The notes below the pieces were generated by a model. That model was not told the origin of the DNA. It did no database searches and was given only the letters and a program-made list of their open reading frames with translations. Of a DNA stretch of 13,518 bases, positions 7,837-13,518 are shown one piece after another (positions within the stretch are counted from its first letter, which is position 1; every line of letters begins with the position of its first letter). Made by a program: the position numbers and the translations under genes. The DNA comes from JBFYTX01 sp964442335 (lineage in GTDB: Bacteria; Chloroflexota; Dehalococcoidia; Dehalococcoidales; RBG-16-60-22): assembly GCA_964442335.1 (NCBI GenBank), contig CAYTZI010000050.1, forward strand, positions 1-13,518. The letters are read 5' to 3'.

Positions 7837-7857
7837 TCTCCCTTTACGAAAGGGAGA
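7837..7857. repeat. Perfect 9-bp hairpin between fixX and fixA
   Basis: TCTCCCTTT (7837-7845) pairs with AAAGGGAGA (7849-7857) around a 3-nt loop. It lies in the 135-bp gap upstream of etfB, and the rest of the gap shows no ORF. No T-run follows on the minus strand, so it is not a typical terminator. Its pyrimidine-rich CTCCC arms resemble the repeats at 10568-10593 and near the right end. Confidence 0.6.
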
Positions 7858-7947
7858 AGCTATCCTCTCGCCCCTTATCCCCGTTCCCGGATTTGTTCTT
7901 TCCTCCTTACAGCACTTTCCCCTGTCGGGAGAGATACGGCAATTGTC

Positions 7948-8223
7948 TCAGGTCAATCGATAGCACACGCCGTAACCGCCGCGCGGATAGGACCAGTCGA
8001 TGGCGCCCTTATCGCAGACGACGTAGCAGGTGCCGCACTCCAGGCAGGTCTCGTAGACGACGCTCAGCAGCCCGGTTTCCTCGTTGAAGGTGTAGCAGTT
8101 GGCCGGGCAGGCCTTAACGCAGGCGCGGCTTTCGCAGGTCCGGCATACCTCTTTGTTGACGATTATGTGAGGCTTGTCGTCAACGTGGAACTGGGTAAGC
8201 CGGGTCAGGTCCTCGATGTTCAT
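7948..8223 (-). CDS. fixX: Ferredoxin-like protein FixX
   Basis: This is a 91-residue ferredoxin-like partner of FixC that carries electrons to the quinone side of the Fix complex. It has two cysteine clusters: C27-x2-C30-x4-C35-x3-C39-P with an extra C43, and C60-x2-C63-x2-C66-x3-C70. The C-terminus (GAIDWSYPRGGYGVCYR) is the family signature. FixX and ETF-quinone oxidoreductases usually keep only one intact four-cysteine motif; here both look intact, so a second cluster is possible. The ATG overlaps the fixC stop (ATGA), indicating coupled translation and a stable FixCX pair. Length is normal for FixX. Confidence 0.92.
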   Translation of the reverse strand: MNIEDLTRLTQFHVDDKPHIIVNKEVCRTCESRACVKACPANCYTFNEETGLLSVVYETCLECGTCYVVCDKGAIDWSYPRGGYGVCYRLT

Positions 8224-9518
8224 AATAGGGCCCTGCCTATTCTGTAGCCGTCGGCAATCAGGCGGGTAAGCCCGATATCTTTCAAAGCCCGGCGGCGGAA
8301 AAGCTGAAAGAGCCCGGGGCGGGGGACGCCTTCCGAGCGGTATACCGTCTCCATGATATCCGCCAGGAGCTTCGGGTAGGCCCGGTAAAGCCTATCCGAG
8401 CGCATCATGGCGGCGGCGTTTCTGAACGTCTTCATGTCCCTGAGCACGAAGCTGTCCCTCAGCTTCTTTTCATATAGAGAGAGGAAGCGGGCGGAAAAAT
8501 TTCCCGTTTTTATGGCGTCCAGGGCGGTCTCAGCGGCAAGCGCGCCGGAGGTCATCGCCAGGTTAATCCCCTCGAGGTTGATGCCGTTGGTATAGCACAG
8601 CCCGGCGGCGTCGCCGGCCAGCATCATGCCGTCCGCGTAGAGCCGCGGCAGGGCGTTGTAGCCGCCCTCGGGGATAAGATGAGCGGAATACTCCAGCGGC
8701 GCGCTCCCCTTGAGCAGCTTTTTCAGGGAAGGGTGCTCCAGGAACTCGTTCAGAACATCGTAGGGGGTGCTGCCGGAGGCCGTCAGCGAGTCCAGGTGGA
8801 GCACCAGGCCGACGGATACGGTGGTGAGTCCGGTATAGAGAAAGCCGCCGCCCCGGATATCCCCCGCCGCCCCCAGGAAGCTGATATCCACCGACTGGTC
8901 GCGGACCAGGCCGAAACGCTCGTTGATGGCCGCCTCCGGCATGCCCAGAAGCAGCTTAACGCCCACGGCCATGTCGTGAGGGCGGAAGTCTTTTCTCAGT
9001 CCGGCCTTTTTCGCCAGGAAGGACAGGACGCCGTCGGCGGCGATAACTATTTTGCCCCGCAGCCCGCCCTCCCGGCCCTTTACGGTGACCCCGGCGACCC
9101 GCCCGTTTTCCCGTATGATATCCTCGGCGGCGCAGTCGCCCAGGAGCAGGGCCCCCGCCTTGACGGCCTCGTTCGCCAGCCAGCCGTCGAAAGCCGGGCG
9201 AAAAACGGTATAGCCGTTGCAGGGAGGGCTGTCGAAGTTCTCGTTCTCGAAGGTCAGGGAAACGATGGACTGCGGCGTCATGAAAGCGAGTGCTTTTTTA
9301 TAGACGCGGCGTTCCAGGGGCGCCTTTTCGGCGAAATCGGGGAGGAGGTCGTTCAGAACGGGCGTGTTGTGCAGCAGCCCGCCGAACATGTTCTTGGAGC
9401 CGGGGGAACTGCCCCGCTCCACCATAACGACACTCAGTCCTGCCCGCGCCAGCTTGAGCGCCGCCAGGCTGCCGGCGGGTCCCGCTCCCACAATAACGAC
9501 GTCAAACGATTTCGCCAT
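8220..9518 (-). CDS. fixC: FAD-dependent FixC, ETF-quinone oxidoreductase family
   Basis: This 432-residue flavoprotein accepts electrons from the FixAB ETF and, with FixX, delivers them to quinone. The Rossmann motif VVIVGAGPAGSLAA is at residues 7-20, followed by an acidic VMVER that binds the FAD ribose. KNMFGGLLH matches the GG motif of the ETF-QO family, and IVIAADGVLS is the middle FAD motif. MMLAGDAAGL near residue 305, with NGINLEGINLAM, is the second FAD-binding region. It lacks the C-terminal ferredoxin domain of fused ETF-QO enzymes; fixX supplies that separately. The start overlaps the end of etfA by 17 nt and the stop overlaps fixX, so the three genes form one translational unit. 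No transmembrane segment is evident; membrane association would be peripheral. Confidence 0.92.
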   Translation of the reverse strand: MAKSFDVVIVGAGPAGSLAALKLARAGLSVVMVERGSSPGSKNMFGGLLHNTPVLNDLLPDFAEKAPLERRVYKKALAFMTPQSIVSLTFENENFDSPPCNGYTVFRPAFDGWLANEAVKAGALLLGDCAAEDIIRENGRVAGVTVKGREGGLRGKIVIAADGVLSFLAKKAGLRKDFRPHDMAVGVKLLLGMPEAAINERFGLVRDQSVDISFLGAAGDIRGGGFLYTGLTTVSVGLVLHLDSLTASGSTPYDVLNEFLEHPSLKKLLKGSAPLEYSAHLIPEGGYNALPRLYADGMMLAGDAAGLCYTNGINLEGINLAMTSGALAAETALDAIKTGNFSARFLSLYEKKLRDSFVLRDMKTFRNAAAMMRSDRLYRAYPKLLADIMETVYRSEGVPRPGLFQLFRRRALKDIGLTRLIADGYRIGRALL

Positions 9519-10512
9519 TTTCCTTGGCCTGCTTTATTTTTTTAATCAGGTCCGGCAGGACATCGCGGAGGTCGGCGGAAATGCCGATGTCCGACGACTT
9601 GAATATCGCCGCCCGGGGGTCGCGGTTGACGGACACAATTTTACCCGAATCCTGGATGCCGCCGACGTGATGGCTGGCGCCGGATATCCCCAGCGCTAGA
9701 TAGAAGTCCGGGCCGACCACTTTGCCTGTCTGGCCGATTAAGCGCTCGCGGGGGACCCTGCCCGTATCGATGACCGGTCGCGTGGCGCCGACGGCGCCTT
9801 CCAGCAGCGCCGCCAGCTCCTCGACCAGCGGAAAGAGGTCGTCGGAAGCGGCGCCCATGCCCGCGGCGACCACCGTCGGCGCGTCAGACACGTCCACCTG
9901 CTGATAATCAGCGGGGAGGTACTCGATGTGTTTGACTTTCAGGGCTTCGGGAGACAGCTTCGACTCGATAACCTGTGTCTCCACTTTACCCGCTGCGGCG
10001 GCGGGCTTCACGTCCAGTGCGGCGGGGTCCATGGTGACCAGCAGGGTCCCGCCCGCCGCCGGAACGACTTCCTGCCAGAGCTGGCCGGCATAGACGGGAC
10101 GGTAAAACTTCGGCTTTGCGGGGTCGGAGAAATCAATTTTAACGCAGCCGGTGACGAGTCCCGTATCCAGCAGAGCGGCGAGGCGGGGGGCGAGCTCTCT
10201 AGCGACCGCCGTGTCTCCCATGATAAAGAGCCGGGGGTTTTCCTCGCCGATTTTTGGGAGTAAAGCGACCGCGTACGCTTCGGCGGAGGGGTATACAAAA
10301 AGGGGGTCTTTGAAGAAATAGTGCCGGGCCACGCCGTATTTTCCAAGCGTTTCCGAGACATCAACATATTCTACGCCGAGGGAAACGGCGGTAACGCTCG
10401 CACCGGTTCTCTCCGAAGCTGCCGCGACTTCAGTTAGCAGTCCAGGGCCCGGACTGCTAACGGCCTCTTCTGCGTTCAATTCAGGCAGGACCCAGATGGT
10501 ATGATTAATCAC
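9502..10512 (-). CDS. fixB: Electron transfer flavoprotein alpha subunit (FixB/EtfA)
   Basis: This is the FAD-binding subunit of the ETF, about 336 residues. The C-terminal FAD domain (about 212-325) has the full signature: GATRPVIDTGRVP, GQTGK, GPDFYLALGISGASHH, then VNRDPRAAIF and DIGISADLRDVLP. In most relatives the stretch is GISGA(I/V)QH, so S-H is a small variation. The N-terminal domain (IWVLPE... and the DTGLVTGCVKID region) is the usual ETF-alpha half. Two starts are possible: ATG 10527, which lies inside the neighbouring repeat and has only hairpin sequence before it, and GTG 10512, preceded by AGGGAG at a 4-nt spacing. GTG is preferred. The frame overlaps fixC by 17 nt. Transcription probably comes from upstream through the OYE gene, as the gap is filled by the repeat and shows no clear promoter. 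Confidence 0.9.
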   Translation of the reverse strand: MINHTIWVLPELNAEEAVSSPGPGLLTEVAAASERTGASVTAVSLGVEYVDVSETLGKYGVARHYFFKDPLFVYPSAEAYAVALLPKIGEENPRLFIMGDTAVARELAPRLAALLDTGLVTGCVKIDFSDPAKPKFYRPVYAGQLWQEVVPAAGGTLLVTMDPAALDVKPAAAAGKVETQVIESKLSPEALKVKHIEYLPADYQQVDVSDAPTVVAAGMGAASDDLFPLVEELAALLEGAVGATRPVIDTGRVPRERLIGQTGKVVGPDFYLALGISGASHHVGGIQDSGKIVSVNRDPRAAIFKSSDIGISADLRDVLPDLIKKIKQAKENGEIV

Positions 10513-10521
10513 TTCTCTCCC

Positions 10522-10638
10522 TGTCATTCCAGCGAAAGCTGGAATCCAGACCTTACCCCCTTCAGTTCCCCCTCTCCGTAGACGGAGAGGGGGTCAGGAG
10601 GAGAGGTTTATAGATTCCTGGCCTGCGCCAGAATGACA
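10522..10638. mobile_element. 117-bp MITE-like palindromic repeat
   Basis: The element is bounded by 8-bp terminal inverted repeats, TGTCATTC (10522-10529) and GAATGACA (10631-10638). Inside are three hairpins: ATTCCAGC-GAAA-GCTGGAAT (10526-10545); a perfect 12-bp stem CCCCCTCTCCGT/ACGGAGAGGGGG (10568-10579 and 10582-10593); and an imperfect ATTCcTGGC/GCCAGAAT stem (10614-10634). The end sequence resembles the TCATTCC(C/A)GCGAAAGC type of dispersed intergenic repeat known in many bacterial genomes. It codes for nothing. It fills nearly the whole gap between the OYE and etfA genes. Confidence 0.75.
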
Positions 10639-10649
10639 CCATACGCGTG

Positions 10650-12605
10650 TTAAATCGTCCTCCCCACCCTGTCCCCCTCCAGCACCGCCATGTCTATCTT
10701 CCGCGGCGCCACGCAGTCGCCTATTCTATACAGCTCTCTGACTTTGCCCTTCAGAGCTTTGTAAAGCGAGTCCTCCACCTGATTGCCCAGGGCGTAAACG
10801 ACCGTATCATATCCCTCGAAGGTATGCCACTCGTTATTATAGTAGTTCAGACCCTTGACCGCGGTGCCCTGAATCTCCGTCACGGCGAAGTCCGGCGTGA
10901 AGGTAACGCCCTTCATGACGAGCCGCTGGTGGGTGAGGTACTGGTCCTGGGTGGGTCCCAGCTCGGAGGCGATGGTCGGTGAGCTGGTAACGATATGGAC
11001 TTTACAGCCGCGGTCGAGCAGGAACTCGGCGGTGGCGGTGGCCTGGTGGTGGCCGTCGTTATCGATAAAGAGTACTTTATCGCCCACCTTCGCCTGCCCC
11101 GTGAGCACCTGCCAGACGTTAAAGACATGCGGGCCGTCACCGCCGGGATACGGGCAGGGCTTGGGCAGAGCACCTGTGGCGATAATAACGACGTCGGCGG
11201 TTTGCCCGATAACGAAGTCCACATCGACCTCTCTGTTCAGGACGATTTCCACCGGCAGGAGCTTGAGCAGGTTCTCCGAGTTGCGGATTACGGAAGCCAG
11301 CTCCTCGCGGCCAGCTCCCAGCGCGGCGATATTCACCTGACCGCCGAGCTTATCATTTTTCTCGTATAAAGTCACCATATGGCCGCGGCGGGCAGCGGCT
11401 TCGGCGGCGCGCAGGCCCGCCGGGCCTCCGCCGACGATAAGAACGCTTTTCTTCACCGGCGCGGGTCTCCAGGACGAAGCGCCGCGCTCTTTTTCGTGGC
11501 CGACATCCGGGTTCTGGATGCAGCCGATGTCCTTATTAAGTCCCACCCTCGCGTAGCAGCCCTGGTTGTCCGCCACGCAGTACCGTATCTCGTCCAGGCG
11601 TCCCTCTCTGGCTTTATTGGCCAGCTCGGGGTCGCATATCTGCGCCCGCACCATCCCTATCATGTCCGCCTGGCCGTCCGCCAGCACCCGCTCCGCCATA
11701 ACGGGGTCGTTGATGCGGCCGGTGCAGAAGACAGGAAGACTGACCACGCTCTTGATACCCGCGGCGAGGGGGATGGTATAGCCGAGCGGCGTGTGCATCG
11801 TGGCGCCCACCAGGTAGAGATTGTAAAAAGTGGCTAAAGACAAATCGATGAAATCGAGGTAGCCGGAAACCTCGAAGCGGCGGGCGATTTCCTTGGCGTC
11901 GTCCAGAGTGAGGCCGCCCTGCACCATCTCGTCGGCGCAGAGCCGGATGCCCAGCGTGTAGTCCGCACCGACCATTTTTCTAACCGCGGCGACGACCTCC
12001 AGCGGAAAGCGCATCCTGTTTTCCAGCGAGCCGCCGTAGTCGTCGGAGCGGAGGTTGGTGAGGGGCGATAGAAACTGGCGTAAGAGCGAGCTGTGCCCCA
12101 TCTGAAGCTCGATGCCGTCGAGGCCGCCCTCGCGGACATTGCCGACTGCCTTACAGAAGTAGTCGGTGACCTCTTTGATGTCCTCGATTTCCATCTCCTT
12201 GGGAATTTCCCGGAACATGAAGTCCGGCACGGGGGACGGCGCGAGGAGGGGCAGGCGCGAATAGGAGCCGTCGCCCTGGCCGCCGTTGTGGTTGAGCTGG
12301 GCGAATATCTTTGTCTCGAACTCATGGACGGCGCGGCAGATTCTTTTATAGCCGGGGACGACCTCCGGCTTCCAGGCGTCGATGAGCTTTTCATAGGCGT
12401 GGTCGGCGGGGTGGACGGTCTGCTCCTCGGTAATGATAAGGCCGGCGCCGCCCCTGGCGCGCTCCGCCAGGTAACAGGATTGGCGCTCGGAGGGGAGGTT
12501 GTTTTCCGCCAGGTTGGTGAGGTGGGAGGAAAAAGAGATGCGGTTGGGGACGGTCACCTGACCGATGCGGAGGGGGGAGAACAAAAACTTAAACTGACCC
12601 TGCAT
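10650..12605 (-). CDS. OYE/FadH-family flavin oxidoreductase, mycofactocin-associated type
   Basis: This 651-residue protein is built like 2,4-dienoyl-CoA reductase: an FMN TIM barrel (about 5-335), an iron-sulfur segment (343-362), and FAD/NAD(P)-binding domains with VLIVGGGPAGLRAAEAA (388-404) and VLFIDNDGHHQATATAE (511-527). The barrel includes FLSPLTNLRSDDYGGSLENR (178-197). Two family features differ. The usual HxxHGY motif reads QMGHSS (168-173), so H171 is kept but the Tyr proton donor is Ser. The C-x2-C-x3-C-x11-C cluster motif reads C343-x2-D346-x3-C350-x11-C362, with Asp in place of the second cysteine. Large OYE/FadH relatives of this kind are known near mycofactocin genes, which fits mftF downstream, but their substrate is unknown. 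AGAGGT sits 5 nt before the ATG. The gene precedes etfA in the same direction, interrupted only by the repeat. Confidence 0.9.
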   Translation of the reverse strand: MQGQFKFLFSPLRIGQVTVPNRISFSSHLTNLAENNLPSERQSCYLAERARGGAGLIITEEQTVHPADHAYEKLIDAWKPEVVPGYKRICRAVHEFETKIFAQLNHNGGQGDGSYSRLPLLAPSPVPDFMFREIPKEMEIEDIKEVTDYFCKAVGNVREGGLDGIELQMGHSSLLRQFLSPLTNLRSDDYGGSLENRMRFPLEVVAAVRKMVGADYTLGIRLCADEMVQGGLTLDDAKEIARRFEVSGYLDFIDLSLATFYNLYLVGATMHTPLGYTIPLAAGIKSVVSLPVFCTGRINDPVMAERVLADGQADMIGMVRAQICDPELANKAREGRLDEIRYCVADNQGCYARVGLNKDIGCIQNPDVGHEKERGASSWRPAPVKKSVLIVGGGPAGLRAAEAAARRGHMVTLYEKNDKLGGQVNIAALGAGREELASVIRNSENLLKLLPVEIVLNREVDVDFVIGQTADVVIIATGALPKPCPYPGGDGPHVFNVWQVLTGQAKVGDKVLFIDNDGHHQATATAEFLLDRGCKVHIVTSSPTIASELGPTQDQYLTHQRLVMKGVTFTPDFAVTEIQGTAVKGLNYYNNEWHTFEGYDTVVYALGNQVEDSLYKALKGKVRELYRIGDCVAPRKIDMAVLEGDRVGRTI

Positions 12606-12610
12606 GGCTT

Positions 12611-12629
12611 ACCTCTCGGAGGCATTATA
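12611..12629 (-). promoter_or_regulatory. -10 box and ribosome site of the OYE gene
   Basis: On the minus strand a perfect TATAAT (12624-12629) lies just ahead of GAGAGGT (12611-12617), which is well placed for the ATG at 12605. The -35 region is poor (TTTTCC-like). A start about 7 nt after the -10 would leave a leader of roughly 12 nt that barely keeps the ribosome site. Confidence 0.4.
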
Positions 12630-12655
12630 CCGCAAAAAGACGGTCGGGAAAAATC

Positions 12656-12680
12656 CGAAATACGAATATCGAAATACGAA
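12656..12680. repeat. Tandem CGAAATACGAA repeat
   Basis: CGAAATACGAA occurs at 12656-12666 and again at 12670-12680 (14-bp period), in the 90-bp gap between the lipoprotein and OYE genes. It resembles the low-complexity CGAAAT-type intergenic tracts seen dispersed in several environmental genomes. Confidence 0.6.
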
Positions 12681-12695
12681 ACGAGGGGCGGCCGA

Positions 12696-13328
12696 CTACT
12701 TACGCTCCCTGACGATGTCCGGCTCGGGCTCTCCGGGCGGCTCTCCGGGGGACACCGTGGTGCGGTTGCCTTCCGTAAGCTCAACGGATACGCCCTGCGC
12801 CTCCACCGTGACCGTGCCTTCGGTGCTGCCGACGGTGGTCGTGCCGCTGCTGGTGACGGAGACGTAAAACTCCGTCCCGCGGACGGCGGCAATAGCGGAC
12901 GCGGTCTCGATTTCATAGCTGGACTCCGGGTCCATGAGCGCCTGCACCCGGCTCACGGTCCTGCCTATTTTTTGCTCTATGCCAATCTGGCTGGCGGTCC
13001 CGTCCAGGTCCAGCGCGGTCAAAGTGATTTCGGTGCCGCTATCCAGCTCGATGGTGCTGCCCTCGAAAAAGGTGATAACGGCGTGCCCGCCGGACTGCGT
13101 CTTGATTTTATAGTCAACGCCGAGGGCCATCCCTTCTGTTCCCTCAGTCCACTCTGCGTCACCGGGCTTCATGACCAGCACCTTTCCCCCCTCGATTGAT
13201 AATATGGTAAGCGGGGTGGAGCCCGTGTCGTCCGCGGAATTGCCCCCGCAGGCGGAAAGGCTGAAAACAAGCGTGAACATGGATAGCGCCAACAACGCCA
13301 GGCGGCCAGTTATAATACGTTTCTTCAT
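12696..13328 (-). CDS. FecR-domain lipoprotein
   Basis: This is a 210-residue exported protein. The N-terminus is a lipoprotein signal peptide: KKR, a hydrophobic stretch (about 10-24), then the lipobox LSAC with lipidated C27, followed by a GGNSADD linker. The mature part reads as a FecR-type beta-rich domain: LTILSIEGGKVLV (41-53), AVITFFEGSTIELDSGTEI (83-101), AIAAVRGTEFYVSV (144-157) and a terminal TEGTVTVEAQGVSVELTEGN stretch. The tail is rich in Pro and Glu and ends in RERK. There is no transmembrane helix or cytoplasmic anti-sigma region, and no sigma factor or TonB receptor gene nearby, so classical FecR signalling is unlikely; a surface or envelope scaffold is a better guess. It shares direction with the OYE gene but has its own promoter candidate. 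No Shine-Dalgarno is visible before the ATG. Confidence 0.88.
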   Translation of the reverse strand: MKKRIITGRLALLALSMFTLVFSLSACGGNSADDTGSTPLTILSIEGGKVLVMKPGDAEWTEGTEGMALGVDYKIKTQSGGHAVITFFEGSTIELDSGTEITLTALDLDGTASQIGIEQKIGRTVSRVQALMDPESSYEIETASAIAAVRGTEFYVSVTSSGTTTVGSTEGTVTVEAQGVSVELTEGNRTTVSPGEPPGEPEPDIVRERK

Positions 13329-13340
13329 ATAACAGCTTAA

Positions 13341-13369
13341 AATTTAACATTATCAACAGGAATTATCAA
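13341..13369 (-). promoter_or_regulatory. Putative promoter of the FecR lipoprotein gene
   Basis: On the minus strand TTGATA (13364-13369) and TAAATT (13341-13346) are separated by 17 bp in an AT-rich stretch. The predicted start is near 13334, only about 6 nt before the ATG at 13328. Together with the missing ribosome site this suggests a leaderless or nearly leaderless transcript, if the promoter is real. Confidence 0.4.
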
Positions 13370-13416
13370 GAAAGTACCGTTTACTCTTGGTTGTCATTAC
13401 TAACCTCACCCCTGTA

Positions 13417-13476
13417 TCCCCTCTCCAGCGATAAATACCTGCGGATTATTTCCAATGCCTCTGGCTGGAGAGGGGA
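13417..13476. repeat. 13-bp inverted repeat with 34-nt spacer
   Basis: TCCCCTCTCCAGC (13417-13429) is perfectly complementary to GCTGGAGAGGGGA (13464-13476). It contains no ORF. The CCCTCTCC core matches the stem of the MITE-like element at 10568-10593, so both may belong to one repeat family. Confidence 0.65.
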
Positions 13477-13484
13477 GTTTAAGG

Positions 13485-13507
13485 GAGAGGGGGCTTCACC
13501 CCCTCTC
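13485..13507. repeat. 9-bp hairpin at right edge
   Basis: GAGAGGGGG (13485-13493) pairs with CCCCCTCTC (13499-13507) around a 5-nt loop. No T-run follows on either strand within the window. It appears to continue the repeat block that fills 13370-13518, where no gene is seen. Confidence 0.55.
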
Positions 13508-13518
13508 GGACTCCCGGA

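Noticed and set aside
7837..7947. Search for an mftA-like precursor peptide in the intergenic gaps
   Set aside because: No short ORF with a ribosome site and a terminal Val-Tyr core was seen here, in 10513-10649, in 12606-12695 or in 13329-13518. AAGGAGG near 7907 on the minus strand has no start codon after it.
8679..9545. 288-codon plus-strand ORF
   Set aside because: It lies antisense to fixC, which has clear FAD motifs in its own frame. The plus-strand translation has no recognisable domain and reflects high-GC codon bias.
10568..10593. Strong hairpin read as an intrinsic terminator of the OYE gene
   Set aside because: No T-run follows on the minus strand, and the stem sits within a symmetric repeat element. 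Partial attenuation remains possible.
12656..12680. Short CGAAATACGAA repeats read as a CRISPR array
   Set aside because: There are only two 11-bp units with a 3-bp spacer and no cas genes, so this is an ordinary intergenic repeat.
12093..13199. 368-codon plus-strand ORF
   Set aside because: It runs antisense to the OYE gene start, the gap and the FecR lipoprotein gene, all of which have strong coding evidence on the minus strand.

Overview
The window looks like part of a moderately high-GC, probably anaerobic environmental bacterium. Three things suggest this: a very large cytoplasmic multi-PAS sensor, a LarA-type nickel-pincer racemase, and a Fix/ETF redox operon carrying mycofactocin-associated genes. 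GTG and CTG starts, short palindromic intergenic repeats and overlapping genes would fit Chloroflexota (Dehalococcoidia-like) or a syntrophic Firmicute or Desulfobacterota. This taxonomic placement is inference only; no rRNA or other marker gene is present.

Layout. 1-3258 (minus) is the N-terminal 1086 residues of a giant PAS-repeat signalling protein whose output domain lies beyond the left edge. 3259-3502 is a divergent promoter region with an 8-bp inverted repeat. 3503-4747 (plus) is a LarA/DUF2088 racemase that apparently starts at a CTG codon. It converges on the minus-strand run with overlapping stop codons (CTAG). From right to left, the minus-strand run is: a FecR-domain lipoprotein (12696-13328, own promoter); an OYE/FadH-family flavoenzyme (10650-12605); a 117-bp MITE-like palindromic repeat; then etfA/fixB, fixC, fixX, a gap with a hairpin, etfB/fixA, the mycofactocin glycosyltransferase mftF, and a HAD phosphatase. 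All neighbouring pairs from etfA to fixX and from etfB to mftF overlap. 13370-13518 holds only inverted repeats.

How the genes fit together. MftF elongates mycofactocin, a peptide-derived redox cofactor, with sugars. FixA/FixB (ETF), the FixC flavoprotein and the FixX ferredoxin form a route that moves electrons between flavin dehydrogenases and quinone, possibly with bifurcation. The OYE-like enzyme belongs to a family known from mycofactocin neighbourhoods. The simplest reading is a redox module that couples mycofactocin-dependent dehydrogenases elsewhere in the genome to the membrane quinone pool. The cofactor biosynthesis core (mftA, mftB, mftC) is not in the window. The most unusual sequence-level observations are the loss of one iron-sulfur cysteine (to Asp) and of the usual catalytic Tyr (to Ser) in the OYE-like protein, a PqqD-like N-terminal region in MftF, the CTG start of larA, and a mobile-type repeat that abuts and partly supplies the start region of etfA.
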